From: JACMLD01 sp044227095
GTDB lineage: Bacteria > Bacteroidota > Bacteroidia > Chitinophagales > Chitinophagaceae
Reading direction: 5' to 3'
Length of the DNA stretch: 64,000 bases
Assembly (NCBI GenBank): GCA_044227095.1
Contig: JBGAFV010000001.1
Location: 2,356,001-2,420,000, forward strand
Made by a program: the position numbers and the translations under genes. Position 1 is the stretch's first letter. Every line of letters starts with the position of its first letter. The notes below the pieces were generated by a model. The model was not told the DNA's origin, made no database searches, and saw only the letters and a program-made list of their open reading frames with translations. Of this stretch, positions 36,389 through 45,350 are shown piece after piece.

Positions 36389-38089
36389 TTAATCTTCATT
36401 AGCTTGTCCGCCAAGACTTTTCAGCAGCAGCGAATCAAAATGTCCTTTGTGATCAAAAACATCATTGTCTTTTGCATACTTCATATAATCATTGATCAAA
36501 GAATCTCTTTTAGCGGGCATTTGCTTTGACAAATCATGTGCTTCACCAGGGTCTGTGGCTGTGTTAAATAGCTGCCAGTCGCCCGAACCAAATGGTTTTG
36601 CGAGACGCAGAATTTTCCAATCGCCTTTTACATAGCCTTTGCGTTCAAACAATTCCCAACCCATACCTTCATCGGCATGTACAGAAGCTTTTTCTCCTTT
36701 CAGCACAGGCACCAGTGATTTTCCGATGGGTTGTCTCAATGCTTTGCCATTGGCTTCTTTGGGATAGGTAGCGCCTGCCAGTTCCAAAACGGTTGGCATA
36801 ATATCAGAAACATGCAGGTAGTTTTTGTTCCATTGCCCCTGGTTTTTTGTATCTGCCGGCATTTTTATCATTAAAGGAGCTTTGATACCACCTTCAGAAG
36901 TAAAACTTTTAAACAACCTGAAAGGTGAAGAAGAAGCCTGTGCCCAGCCTGCGCCCATTTCTACAAATGAATTTGGCAAACCGCGGTTTTCGAGTGAGTT
37001 ATTAAATGCACCCAAATATTTACCATCTGCATTGCCCGGGTACGTGTGGGCATTAACGCCGTTTGCACCATTGTCAGACATAAAAAGTATCATGGTGTTA
37101 TCATACAATCCTTCTTTTTTCAGGTAATCTATTAAGCGGCCAATGCTCATGTCGAGGTAGTCTACCATAGCTGCATACACTTCCATATCTTTTGCAAGCT
37201 CTGCTTTTTCATGTGCGTTCAGCGATGACCATTTAGGAATACCGCTTGGTGCAAAATCTATTTTACCGCTGGGTAAAATGCCAATTTTTTGCAGATTGCT
37301 GAGGCGCATGCTGCGCAGCGAATCCCATCCCATATCAAATTTTCCTTTGTACTTGTCTATGTATTCTTTTGGTGCCTGCAGCGGATCATGTGGCGCAGTG
37401 TAAGCAGCAAACATAAAGAAAGGCTTTTTGTCTGCTTTGTTTTTGTCTATATAATGTATCAGTGTATCGGTGTAATTTCTCGTTGAATAGAAATCAGCAG
37501 GAAGTGTTGTTAGCTTTTTTCCATTTACCCTGTAATCCATTACCTGTGGCGGTGACAAAGGCTTTTGATCAGCATAATGGCTTCCTCCACCCTGCAACAA
37601 TGCAAATGATTCTTCAAAACCTCTGTCTGCTGGTGTTTGACCATCTTCATCTCCCAGGTGCCATTTACCTGCCATGTAGGTATGGTACCCATTTGGTTTT
37701 AGTACTTCAGGAATGGTTGCCACCTGGTCTGTTATATGACCAAGATAACCGGGAAGACCTGCCAGCGCAGGATATCTTACTTCGCTCATTACGCCCAATC
37801 CGGCAACATGGTTATCACTTCCTGTGAGCAATACAGAACGTGTTGGCGAGCAGGTTGGCAATACATGAAAGTTTGAAAATAGCATGCTCTCTTTGGCAAA
37901 CTGGTTCAGCACCGGCGTATTTATTTCACTACCAAAAGGCCCGATATCGCTATAGCCTAAATCATCTGCAACGATGAGAATAATATTGGGTGCGGCTTTA
38001 GTTGTTTCTGTTTTTTCTTCCTTTTTCTGAGGCTCATTGCACGCCGAAAAAAAAGCGAGTGCAAACAGGCAAATGACAATTCTTTTCAT
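36389..38089 (-). CDS. Arylsulfatase-type sulfatase, lipoprotein
   Basis: 566 residues. The lipobox FFSAC anchors C17. Metal-binding NIILIVADDLGYSD opens the alkaline phosphatase-like domain; the formylglycine site C80-S-P-T-R84 is a Cys-type sulfatase signature needing FGE or anSME activation. GKWHLGD, APHDPL and FMSDNG complete the active site. It is close to the PAS/AtsA type of arylsulfatase, acting on sulfate esters outside the inner membrane. No sulfatase maturase or polysaccharide-utilisation genes are beside it, so the substrate cannot be inferred. Confidence 0.93.
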   Translation of the reverse strand: MKRIVICLFALAFFSACNEPQKKEEKTETTKAAPNIILIVADDLGYSDIGPFGSEINTPVLNQFAKESMLFSNFHVLPTCSPTRSVLLTGSDNHVAGLGVMSEVRYPALAGLPGYLGHITDQVATIPEVLKPNGYHTYMAGKWHLGDEDGQTPADRGFEESFALLQGGGSHYADQKPLSPPQVMDYRVNGKKLTTLPADFYSTRNYTDTLIHYIDKNKADKKPFFMFAAYTAPHDPLQAPKEYIDKYKGKFDMGWDSLRSMRLSNLQKIGILPSGKIDFAPSGIPKWSSLNAHEKAELAKDMEVYAAMVDYLDMSIGRLIDYLKKEGLYDNTMILFMSDNGANGVNAHTYPGNADGKYLGAFNNSLENRGLPNSFVEMGAGWAQASSSPFRLFKSFTSEGGIKAPLMIKMPADTKNQGQWNKNYLHVSDIMPTVLELAGATYPKEANGKALRQPIGKSLVPVLKGEKASVHADEGMGWELFERKGYVKGDWKILRLAKPFGSGDWQLFNTATDPGEAHDLSKQMPAKRDSLINDYMKYAKDNDVFDHKGHFDSLLLKSLGGQANED

Positions 38090-38631
38090 CTTCTTTTAAT
38101 ATTAATGGTTTTGGGGTTAAGAATGTTTATTCCGGAATAGGAGCCCGAATGTAAAAAAGTTTTTGATACTTGATCCGGTATTTTCTATAGATCAGTAATT
38201 TATTGACGAAGGTCTAATACAGCAGTAAGAGCCCTTTTGCTAGTTTCATAACCATGGAGGTAGAAAAGCACAAAGAAGCACGGAGTTTTTATATGTGAAC
38301 CTATGTTTCTGTGATTCTATGTGGTAAATAAGTTTCTAGAAGAGAAAAGTTACAAGCTGCCTAGCTTCAAGCTTAGCTGTTTCGAAGAAACACTCCGTGT
38401 TATCGCTTCAAAAGTTATCGTCAATAAAAGTTTCCCGTGCTTCTCTGTAGTTATAGGTTTTATCTGTCTCCGTGGTCGAAAATAATTCGCCTTACCCCAA
38501 AAAAAGAGCGGGTAGTAGAAACCACCCGCGTATAACATGAGAAAACTTACATCACTGCCTAGAATAACATTAGCCCGGCCGGCAGCGCATAGTGAAAATC
38601 CGGGATAAAAGAGTTGATAACCTAATTGCCC
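38090..38631. repeat. Repeat-rich gap (542 bases) between sulfatase and transposase relic
   Basis: Contains, in order, CTATGTTTCTGTGATTCTATGTGG (about 38300-38323), an ACAAGCTGCC..AGCTTCAAGC segment (38351-38375), the TGTTTCGAAGAAACA hairpin with ACTCCGTGTTAT (38379-38404, inverted copy of 34430-34455), CTGTCTCCGTGGT (38464-38476), and a terminator. A 62-codon minus-strand frame here spans these repeats and is not considered a gene. Confidence 0.7.
38501..38530 (-). terminator. Rho-independent terminator, minus strand
   Basis: On the minus strand GCGGGTGGT/ACTACCCGC (one mismatch) precedes CTTTTTTT. It is 100 bases downstream of the transposase-relic stop. Confidence 0.7.
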
Positions 38632-39309
38632 TTATCCATAATTTTTACTAAGGTGCAATGGGTATTTATAAATAATGTTCAGTAATATTTTATTAATGTC
38701 GTCTTCACGGTAATTGTACCTGAATTCTGATTCTTTAACATGCAGGTAAAGTGTATTCTTATTCATTCCCCTGAATTTTAGCAAACGGCTTCGTGTACTT
38801 CCCCAGAAAATACTAATGTCATCCTGGAAATTTTTTCCATTAATTGTTCCGGAATCCATTCTGTACAAACGCCATTCATCAAAATCTGCAATTGCATTAT
38901 ACCTGCCTAAATCTTCCAGTTGTGTATTTCCCTGCCGGTGTGTCCAACTGGCCTGCTGAAATTCTCTTATTGTGGGTTTACTTACGGCTACCAGTTCATC
39001 CGTAAATACATTGTCATTAACAGTATAAAAACCATAACACATGTTGGTGTTTTCTTCCAAATGATCTTTTACTGTATGCAAAGTGCCGGATTGATTGTTG
39101 TTTACTTTATTACCAAAACGCTGGCTTTGCTCTTCACAATGTCTTGCTATATGGTTGCGGATCAGTTTCAGGTAATTGTTAATGGTAACTCGGCTTACAT
39201 TAGTAATGCCTGCAATCTGTGTTGCAGTTAAATCGTCTGAGAAAAGTTGTATAATCTCCCGGCAAGTTTTTTCAGACAAATGCGACCTCTTAAGCATTTT
39301 ATTTTTCAT
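38632..39309 (-). CDS. IS1595-like transposase derivative, catalytic motifs missing
   Basis: 225 residues. The N-terminus matches IS1595/ISXO2-type HTH (HLSEKTCREIIQLFSDDLTATQIAGITNVSRVTINNYLKLIRNHIA) and the C-terminus matches the conserved end (SGTINGK......FWGSTRSRLLKFRGMNKNTLYLHVKESEFRYNYR...I..LL). The central region that should contain the first catalytic aspartate (family DESYFG) is replaced by a glutamine/asparagine-rich linker, and the second aspartate motif (SDGWRGY-like) appears as IADFDEWRLY. The frame is intact over its full length. It could be a decaying element or a domesticated DNA-binding protein. No terminal inverted repeats were seen around it. Confidence 0.65.
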   Translation of the reverse strand: MKNKMLKRSHLSEKTCREIIQLFSDDLTATQIAGITNVSRVTINNYLKLIRNHIARHCEEQSQRFGNKVNNNQSGTLHTVKDHLEENTNMCYGFYTVNDNVFTDELVAVSKPTIREFQQASWTHRQGNTQLEDLGRYNAIADFDEWRLYRMDSGTINGKNFQDDISIFWGSTRSRLLKFRGMNKNTLYLHVKESEFRYNYREDDINKILLNIIYKYPLHLSKNYG

Positions 39310-39524
39310 AGCAATCTGTTCTACGAATTGATTCGCAGTTAAATTGATATATTAACGCCGCAGTAAAAACATAAATCTACATATGCGGGTTAATTACCTG
39401 TTGAACGCGAACAACTAGATTAATTAAAAGTTGTTGTCTCTTTGTACTGATCCAAAGACACAAATAATGCGAAAAATGTTACAGGAGATTGACGAACGTA
39501 TAAAATCTTATTGTGAACGGCAGG

Positions 39525-39557
39525 TTTATAAAGGCCTTTGTAATAAACCTTTATAAA
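39525..39557. repeat. Perfect 10-bp inverted repeat beyond the E1 stop
   Basis: TTTATAAAGG (39525-39534) and CCTTTATAAA (39548-39557) flank a 13-base loop, 12 bases downstream of the E1 stop on the minus strand. There is no U run, so it may be a weak terminator or 3' stabilising hairpin. Confidence 0.5.
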
Positions 39558-39569
39558 ATGTTTGCTGAT

Positions 39570-41639
39570 TTAAGCCGAAAGCAGTTTATTAAGTATCATG
39601 ATTACTTTATCGGCATTGGGTAACATGGTTTTTTCGAGTAATACATTAAGCGGAACAGCAGGATTATTTAACGCACCAAGTACTTCAACGGCTTGGTCTA
39701 AAAACCGAAAACAATTGCTGGAAATTCTTCCGGCCAATGCTTCTGCAAACGAATTATTTTGTTGTTCCTCCGTTAACACAAGGCATTTTCCATGTATTCG
39801 TACTGTTTCAAAAACCAGTTCTTCATCAAGCGGAAATAAAGTGCGCAGATCTACAATTGTTATATAACCTGGAAAATGTTTTTCAGCAGCCTTTGCCCAA
39901 TAGACACCCATTCCATATGTAATAATGCAACAGGTTTCTCCATTGTTTGTTTTTGTGACATCTGCTTCAGTAACTATTCTTGCTTTTCCTAACGGTACAA
40001 TATAATCGCTGGAAGGTTCAGGTGTTTTTGCTTCATTAGTACCAGGCACTTTTCCCCAATACAAACCTTTATGCTCCAGCATTACCACAGGATTGGGATC
40101 GTAAAATGCTGCTTTCATTAAACCTTTCATATCTGCAGCATTAGATGGATAAACAATCTTTATTCCTTTTATTGAGAGGAGTGTAGTTTCTACACAACCG
40201 CTATGGTAGGGGCCACCACCGCCATATGCGCCTACAGGCACTCTTATAATGGTTTGAACAGAAAATTTTCCGTTGCTGAGGTAATACGATTTTGCCATTT
40301 CGGTTACCAGCTGATTAAACGCAGGATAGATATAATCTGCAAACTGCACTTCTACTATTGGTTTTGCTCCCGTAGCACACATACCTACGGTAGAACCTAT
40401 AATGTATGCTTCCTGTATAGCAGTATTAAAAACACGGTGATCTCCAAAACGTTCTGCAAGTGTTGCTGTTTCTCTAAAAACACCGCCAAGTCTTCTTCCT
40501 GCATCTTGCCCGTAAAGCAATGCTTCAGGATGCGTTTCCATTATTTCCTTTATAGCAAACAGTGCTGCATCTACCATCATTATCGGTTCACCGCCAGGGT
40601 TTCTTGTCCCTTTTTCTTCTGTAACAGGTGTTGCTGCAAAAACAAAATCTTGTACCGAAGAAGGATCTGGTTCTGCAGCATTGCAAGCTCTTGCAAAATC
40701 TGCCGCCACTTTTTCTGCTACTTCATTTTTTATTTGTGAAAGGCTCTCTTCACTTATACCGGTATTGTGTAAACGATTTTTTAATTTTGGTCCCGGATCT
40801 TCTGCTGCATGCAGGCGCAGGTTTTCTTCTGTACGGTAAAATTCTTTTCTTACCCCACTGGTATGATGCCCCAGCAAACAAACATTGGCTTGTACAAGCC
40901 AGGGCTGACTATGCTTACGTGTATCATTAATTACTTCTTGTAATTGTGTATAGCTTTCTTCAAAATCAGTACCGTTGATGCGCATACGCTTTAAACCAGC
41001 AAAGCCAGCTGCATAATCAAAAGCATCCATAGCCCTTGTTTCTTCTGCCGTAGCACTAATGCCCCAGTTGTTATCCTGCACCAGGTAAATAACCGGCAGC
41101 CTTTTTAAAACGGCAAACTGTAATGCTTCACTAACTTCTCCTTCTGTTACACTTGCATCGCCCAGCGAACAAACTGCTATAGGCATTTCGTCATTAACTC
41201 CTTTTTTTAATAAGGTTGATTGAATGCTTTGCAAATACTTTAGCCCCTGTGCCACACCGGTAGAAGGTATGGCCTGCATGCCTGTTGCACTGCTTTGGTG
41301 TATCATTTGGGGTTTGTGCGGATTGTTATTATTAGGATGGCTGTAATAAGATCTTCCGCCACTAAAAGGATCGTCTTTCTTTGCAAGCAGTTGCAACATC
41401 AGATCATATGGTTCGTAACCCATACCCAGTAACATGCTTTCATCGCGGTAATAGGGGCTTACATAATCTGTGGGCAACAATTGAAAGGCCAGCGCAAGCT
41501 GAACGGCCTCATGCCCTCTTGATGTAGAGTGTACATATTTGCAAACAGATCGGTTTGCTTCGTAAGTTTCGGCCATTGTTTTGGCCATGCACATAAGACG
41601 GTAAGCTTTAAGTAATATATTAGTATCTATGGCTTGCAT
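39570..41639 (-). CDS. 2-oxoacid dehydrogenase E1, fused alpha and beta subunits
   Basis: 689 residues from the ATG at 41637-41639; the frame is open to a TTG three codons upstream. Residues 1 to about 330 are the alpha part with the thiamine diphosphate motif GDASVTEG (160-167) and NN (190-191); residues about 345-689 are the beta part (MVDAALFAIKEIMETHPEALLYGQDAGRRLGGVFRETATL, EVQFADYIYPAFNQLVTE, GPYHSG). This is the fused form found for branched-chain or 2-oxoisovalerate-type E1 in Bacteroidota. E2 and E3 genes are not in the window. A TATTTTTG -7 element at 41646-41653 lies just upstream of the ATG. Confidence 0.92.
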   Translation of the reverse strand: MQAIDTNILLKAYRLMCMAKTMAETYEANRSVCKYVHSTSRGHEAVQLALAFQLLPTDYVSPYYRDESMLLGMGYEPYDLMLQLLAKKDDPFSGGRSYYSHPNNNNPHKPQMIHQSSATGMQAIPSTGVAQGLKYLQSIQSTLLKKGVNDEMPIAVCSLGDASVTEGEVSEALQFAVLKRLPVIYLVQDNNWGISATAEETRAMDAFDYAAGFAGLKRMRINGTDFEESYTQLQEVINDTRKHSQPWLVQANVCLLGHHTSGVRKEFYRTEENLRLHAAEDPGPKLKNRLHNTGISEESLSQIKNEVAEKVAADFARACNAAEPDPSSVQDFVFAATPVTEEKGTRNPGGEPIMMVDAALFAIKEIMETHPEALLYGQDAGRRLGGVFRETATLAERFGDHRVFNTAIQEAYIIGSTVGMCATGAKPIVEVQFADYIYPAFNQLVTEMAKSYYLSNGKFSVQTIIRVPVGAYGGGGPYHSGCVETTLLSIKGIKIVYPSNAADMKGLMKAAFYDPNPVVMLEHKGLYWGKVPGTNEAKTPEPSSDYIVPLGKARIVTEADVTKTNNGETCCIITYGMGVYWAKAAEKHFPGYITIVDLRTLFPLDEELVFETVRIHGKCLVLTEEQQNNSFAEALAGRISSNCFRFLDQAVEVLGALNNPAVPLNVLLEKTMLPNADKVIMILNKLLSA

Positions 41640-41645
41640 TGGTTG

Positions 41646-41653
41646 CAAAAATA
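41646..41653 (-). promoter_or_regulatory. -7 promoter element before E1 gene
   Basis: TATTTTTG on the minus strand fits TAnnTTTG exactly, 6 bases before the ATG, which favours the ATG over the TTG and suggests a near-leaderless message. Confidence 0.35.
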
Positions 41654-41678
41654 GTAAAACGGATGTTAGCGGCTAATT

Positions 41679-41777
41679 GCGAAGAGCTAATACTCTTCGC
41701 TTATAGACATCACCCTTACAGGGCTTGGTTGTAGTCCTGAAAGGACGGTGTATATAAACTCCGGGTAAAGCCCGGAG
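41679..41777. repeat. Cluster of four GC-rich hairpins
   Basis: Four separate perfect inverted repeats: GCGAAGAG/CTCTTCGC (41679-41700), CCCT/AGGG (41713-41723), GTCCT/AGGAC (41734-41746), CTCCGGG/CCCGGAG (41759-41777). Comparable clusters are at 57064-57146 and, reduced, 4931-4996. Confidence 0.75.
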
Positions 41778-41792
41778 GATAGAACATAAAAA

Positions 41793-41815
41793 AAGCCATC
41801 TCAACGAGACGGCTT
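41793..41815 (-). terminator. Rho-independent terminator for FAH gene
   Basis: On the minus strand AAGCCGTCTC/GAGATGGCTT (one mismatch, loop GTT) followed by a run of T. It lies 24 bases past the FAH stop. Confidence 0.8.
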
Positions 41816-41838
41816 CTAACTATTTATCTGAACAATTA

Positions 41839-42450
41839 TTATTTAATTTCTACAGTAAACAGGTTTTCTTCTCCAATAAACCCTTCCAGTTCATCGCCCA
41901 CAACACATTCGCCAACACCTGCGGGTGTACCGGTAAAAACAAGATCGCCAATGTTTACAGAAAAGTAGTTGGAGATATAAGCAACAATCTTGTCAAAATT
42001 ATTAATCATAAGATTTGAGTTGCTTTGCTGTACCATCTCTTTGTTTTTGTACAAACCAAAGTTGATGTCCTTTTTGTTTTTTATTTCTGTAAAAGGAATC
42101 CATTTGCCAATAACAGCAGAATTGTCCCAGCTCTTGGCTTTTTCCCAGGGCAGGCCTTTTTTCTTTAGTTCATTCTGTATATCTCTTGCAGTGAAATCTA
42201 TACCGGCGGTAACAGCATCATAATATTTACTGGCAAAGCGATCCTGTATGTATTTGCCATTTTTTGAAATGCGTAATACAAGTTCACACTCGTAATGGAG
42301 TTCATTGGTGAATTCAGGATAATAAAATGGAGTATGTGCCTGTAGCAATGCGCTTTTAGGCTTCATAAAGATGACGGGCTCATCAGGAACTTCATTTCCC
42401 AATTCCTGGGCATGAGCAACATAGTTACGGCCTACACAGAATATTTTCAT
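41839..42450 (-). CDS. Fumarylacetoacetate hydrolase family protein
   Basis: 203 residues, the short YcgM/FAHD1-like length, starting at the ATG at 42448-42450. Motifs: GRNYVAHAQELG, EPVIFMKPKSAL, metal ligands in YECELVLRI (E54, E56), GIDFTARDIQNELKKKGLPWEKAKSWD, and TGTPAGVG near the C-terminus. Members hydrolyse acylpyruvates or decarboxylate oxaloacetate, with Mg2+. Cytosolic. The gene is downstream of pth on the same strand (128-base gap) and ends before a terminator. Confidence 0.92.
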   Translation of the reverse strand: MKIFCVGRNYVAHAQELGNEVPDEPVIFMKPKSALLQAHTPFYYPEFTNELHYECELVLRISKNGKYIQDRFASKYYDAVTAGIDFTARDIQNELKKKGLPWEKAKSWDNSAVIGKWIPFTEIKNKKDINFGLYKNKEMVQQSNSNLMINNFDKIVAYISNYFSVNIGDLVFTGTPAGVGECVVGDELEGFIGEENLFTVEIK

Positions 42451-42578
42451 ATTCAATAAAAGGATTTGGTTGTTTAAACAATCAAGTTAGGTAACGGCTT
42501 TACAAGGTATATTGAATATCAAAAATCAAGCTGCTATAAATCAGTGCTTCTGCGAAAATAACGATTCAAATGAATAAT

Positions 42579-43157
42579 TCATAAAGTAATAGATAATTTG
42601 TTGAACTGGTTCATGGCCGCCTCTATACCTTGTAAAATAAAAGTTTCAATCAATTCTGTGCAGACCATTATTTTTTTTTGAACCAGTAGCGTGTCTTCGG
42701 CATTCCATTTTCCCAAAACATATTCTACCTGCATGCCTTTAGGATAATTATTGCCCACCCCAAAACGTAGACGCGGATATTGATCTGTAAGCAGGCTGCC
42801 TTCAATACTTTTTAATCCATTGTGCCCGCCACTGCTTCCCGATATCCTTAACCGCAGTTTATCCAGCGGCAGCGCTACTTCATCCAGTATTACCAGTATA
42901 TTACTATTTTCAATCTTCTCTTTATCTCTCCAATATTTTACTGCTTTACCGCTAAGGTTCATATATGTAGAAGGCTTAATGCATGTAATCGTTTTACCTT
43001 TTAGCCTGCATTCTGCAACATCTGCCAAACGGTCTGTGTGAAAAGATATTGCATGTTTTTTTGCAAAAGCATCCAATACATCAAAGCCAATATTATGTCT
43101 TGTATGTGCATACTCACTACCAATATTACCTAATCCTACCAGGAGGTATTTATTCAT
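42579..43157 (-). CDS. pth: Peptidyl-tRNA hydrolase
   Basis: 192 residues. Catalytic residues are visible: N11 in GLGNIGSEYAHTRHNIGF, H21, and D92 in ILDEVALP. It also has PSTYMNLSG and GSSGGHNGLKSI. It releases tRNA from peptidyl-tRNA that has dropped off the ribosome. It follows rplY on the same strand, the usual prs-rplY-pth order, although a terminator stands between rplY and pth. Confidence 0.96.
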   Translation of the reverse strand: MNKYLLVGLGNIGSEYAHTRHNIGFDVLDAFAKKHAISFHTDRLADVAECRLKGKTITCIKPSTYMNLSGKAVKYWRDKEKIENSNILVILDEVALPLDKLRLRISGSSGGHNGLKSIEGSLLTDQYPRLRFGVGNNYPKGMQVEYVLGKWNAEDTLLVQKKIMVCTELIETFILQGIEAAMNQFNKLSITL

Positions 43158-43170
43158 GGTTGCGAAAATA

Positions 43171-43200
43171 AAAAAAGTCCTGCCACAGGGGGCAAGACTT
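43171..43200 (-). terminator. Rho-independent terminator or attenuator between rplY and pth
   Basis: On the minus strand AAGTCTTGCC/GGCAGGACTT (one mismatch, loop of 6) followed by TTTTTT. It stands 14 bases before the pth ATG, so pth either has partial read-through or lacks an independent long leader. Confidence 0.8.
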
Positions 43201-43225
43201 CTGAAATTATGTTTACTGAAATGCT

Positions 43226-43876
43226 TTATTTTCCTTTTGCTGGAGCAGCGGCTTTTGCAGCGGCAGCGGGAGCAGCTTTTGCAGCAGCGGCAGGCGCAGC
43301 AGCACCTGGAGCAGCAGCTTCTTCCTGTTTCAACTGACGGGTTAATACCACAGATGCTAAAGGAATACGGGGAGAGTTCAGGATTTCGTAATTATCTACT
43401 TTCACATCTTCTACCCTTATGTTGCCGTTCAGTTCAAGATTGGTTAAATCAACCTCAATGTTTTCTTTAAGGTATTTTGGCAATGTTTTTACTTTTAATG
43501 ATTTCATTTTCACTATAAGTTTACCGCCGTCTTTAACACCTTTTGAAGTACCTGTAAATTTTAAAGGAATAGTAGCAATTGCTGCTTTGTCGTCTACAAG
43601 CTCCATAAGATCCACGTGTATCAAAGCATCATTTACTTTGTCGAACTGTAAATCTTTAAGAATGGTTTTGTAAGATTTGCCGCCTACTTTTACTTCTGCA
43701 AGCTGAAATGCACCTGTGTACACGAGTGATTTAAAAGCAGGAGCAGGAGCGTAGAAACTTACTTCCTCTTTGCCGCCATAAATTACACCGGGCACCATGT
43801 CCTGAGAGCGAAGTTGCTGGGTGGCTTTCTTCCCAGTTTCGGTCCTCAGTTGTCCTTCGATTGTAACTGATTTCAT
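43226..43876 (-). CDS. rplY: Ribosomal protein bL25, CTC-type
   Basis: 216 residues: an N-terminal 5S rRNA-binding L25 domain (RTETGKKATQQLRSQDMVPGVIYGG) followed by the longer TL5/CTC domain (IHVDLMELVDDKAAIATIPLKFTGTSKGVKDGGKL) and an Ala/Pro/Lys tail, the length typical of non-enteric bacteria. Part of the 50S subunit, binding 5S rRNA. It lies 59 bases downstream of prs on the same strand and is followed by a terminator and pth. The tail encodes low-complexity GC-rich DNA (about 43230-43325). Confidence 0.95.
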   Translation of the reverse strand: MKSVTIEGQLRTETGKKATQQLRSQDMVPGVIYGGKEEVSFYAPAPAFKSLVYTGAFQLAEVKVGGKSYKTILKDLQFDKVNDALIHVDLMELVDDKAAIATIPLKFTGTSKGVKDGGKLIVKMKSLKVKTLPKYLKENIEVDLTNLELNGNIRVEDVKVDNYEILNSPRIPLASVVLTRQLKQEEAAAPGAAAPAAAAKAAPAAAAKAAAPAKGK

Positions 43877-43935
43877 TTTTATTTTGGGTTTTTGTTTACT
43901 TGTTCTGCAGCTATAACGCTGTTATTTTATTTAAG

Positions 43936-44886
43936 TTATTTATCCCGCATTTGTGAGTGGATAAATAAACTGGTAATGCTCTTGTTTTCGTATGCATTGC
44001 GGATAGCTACTGCAAACAACTGGGCTACGCTTAATACTTTTATTTTGGCAGTCTGTTGTTTTAGCGGAATGGTATCGCACACTACCAATTCTTCCAGCAC
44101 ACTATTTTCAATATTCGCATATGCATTACCGCTAAGTACCGGGTGTGTGCATAATGCCCTTACACTTCTTGCGCCTTTTTCTTTCAGCAGGCCTGCAGCT
44201 TTTGCAAGAGTACCCCCGGTATCGCATATATCATCAATCAGCACTACATCTTTTCCTTCTACTTCGCCAATTACCACCATGCTGGCTATTTCATTTGCCC
44301 TTTTTCTGTGCTTGTCACAAATCACCATTTCTGCGTTGAAATAACTTGCAATCTCACGTATCCTGTTGGCGCTTCCCACATCGGGGGCGGCAAAGGTAAG
44401 GTTTTCAAGCTTTAAATTCTCTATGTAAGGGATAAAAATTGCGGAGCTATCCAGGTGGTCTACAGGTATATCAAAATAGCCCTGAATTTGTGGTGCGTGC
44501 AGGTCCATAGTAATCACTCTATCTGCTCCTGCTGCTACTATCATGTTGGCAATCAGCTTAGAACCGATGGCTACACGGGGTTTGTCTTTCCTGTCCTGAC
44601 GGGCATAACCGTAGTAGGGGATAACGGCTACTACCTTATAAGCTGATGCCCGGCGTACTGCATCAATCATCAGCAAAAGTTCAAGAATATTATCTGTGGG
44701 TGAAAAAGTGCTTTGTACCAGGAAAACCATGTCTCCGCGTATACTTTCCTGGAAAACCGGCTGAAACTCGCCGTCGCTGAATTTTTGGGTAATGCACTTA
44801 CCTAACGGGGTTCCATATTGCTGGGCTATCTTTTCTGCCAGATACTGTGATCCGGTACCGGAAAATATCTTTACCGAACTATGCAT
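43936..44886 (-). CDS. prs: Ribose-phosphate pyrophosphokinase
   Basis: 316 residues, the family length. Motifs: KFSDGEFQPVFQESIRG, YYGYARQDRKDKPR (ATP-binding flexible loop), MDLHAPQIQGYF, and the PRPP-binding loop VLIDDICDTGGTLAKAA. It makes PRPP from ribose 5-phosphate and ATP for nucleotide, His and Trp synthesis. It begins the prs-rplY-pth run. A TATCTTCG promoter element is 19 bases upstream of the ATG. Confidence 0.97.
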   Translation of the reverse strand: MHSSVKIFSGTGSQYLAEKIAQQYGTPLGKCITQKFSDGEFQPVFQESIRGDMVFLVQSTFSPTDNILELLLMIDAVRRASAYKVVAVIPYYGYARQDRKDKPRVAIGSKLIANMIVAAGADRVITMDLHAPQIQGYFDIPVDHLDSSAIFIPYIENLKLENLTFAAPDVGSANRIREIASYFNAEMVICDKHRKRANEIASMVVIGEVEGKDVVLIDDICDTGGTLAKAAGLLKEKGARSVRALCTHPVLSGNAYANIENSVLEELVVCDTIPLKQQTAKIKVLSVAQLFAVAIRNAYENKSITSLFIHSQMRDK

Positions 44887-44905
44887 ACAAGGTGCTTTGG
44901 TGCGG

Positions 44906-44913
44906 CGAAGATA
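44906..44913 (-). promoter_or_regulatory. -7 promoter element for prs
   Basis: TATCTTCG on the minus strand, the same octamer as at 46823-46830 and 53181-53188, located 19 bases before the prs ATG. Confidence 0.5.
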
Positions 44914-45017
44914 AACTTTCGGGAGAGAAATAAAAATCTGTAAAAGGGTTTTAAGTCCTTAATTTGCTATACTCTCTTAAAGCATACCCACCAGCATAAA
45001 GCATACAAACCTGTTGC

Positions 45018-45227
45018 TTATTTTCCTACAGAAGCAAACATTGTTTTTTCTGTTGCAGTATTTGCCTGGCTAATATTCTGGCTAGCATTTCCCTTTTTTG
45101 GGTTAAAAGCATAGAAAACAGCAGAGCAGATAAAAATTGAAAAGAAAAGAGAAACGGTGTAAATGCCAACACAGAAGAAAATAGATTGCAACCCACCAAG
45201 GTTGTTAAACGTAGAAGTGCGTTTCAT
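45018..45227 (-). CDS. Small single-helix membrane protein, unknown
   Basis: 69 residues: a short basic N-terminus, a hydrophobic helix at about 16-40 (IFFCVGIYTVSLFFSIFICSAVFYAF), then a polar Asn/Ser/Thr-rich tail. The composition and an in-frame ATG at 45225-45227 support a small inner-membrane protein. It lies between prs and radC with no other coding option on the same strand. No family recognised; medium-low confidence that it is translated. Confidence 0.45.
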   Translation of the reverse strand: MKRTSTFNNLGGLQSIFFCVGIYTVSLFFSIFICSAVFYAFNPKKGNASQNISQANTATEKTMFASVGK

Positions 45228-45350
45228 AAAATCGGATTTTTAGTTTTCAAAAGGTATTGGGTATTGGAAAATAGTCAAACGGCTTTTGGCCTTGCCTATT
45301 GTGCTATTGGTTAAAATAGCTGTTCTAAAATTATAAATAAACCTTTCCAT

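Noticed and set aside
38350..38538. 62-codon minus-strand frame between sulfatase and transposase relic
   Set aside because: It spans a terminator hairpin and three dispersed repeats.
39467..39556. 29-codon plus-strand frame MRKMLQEIDERIKSYCERQV...
   Set aside because: Too short, spans a hairpin, and no homology or neighbour support.
38540..39569. Complete insertion sequence around the IS1595-like gene
   Set aside because: No terminal inverted repeats or target duplication could be found on either side.
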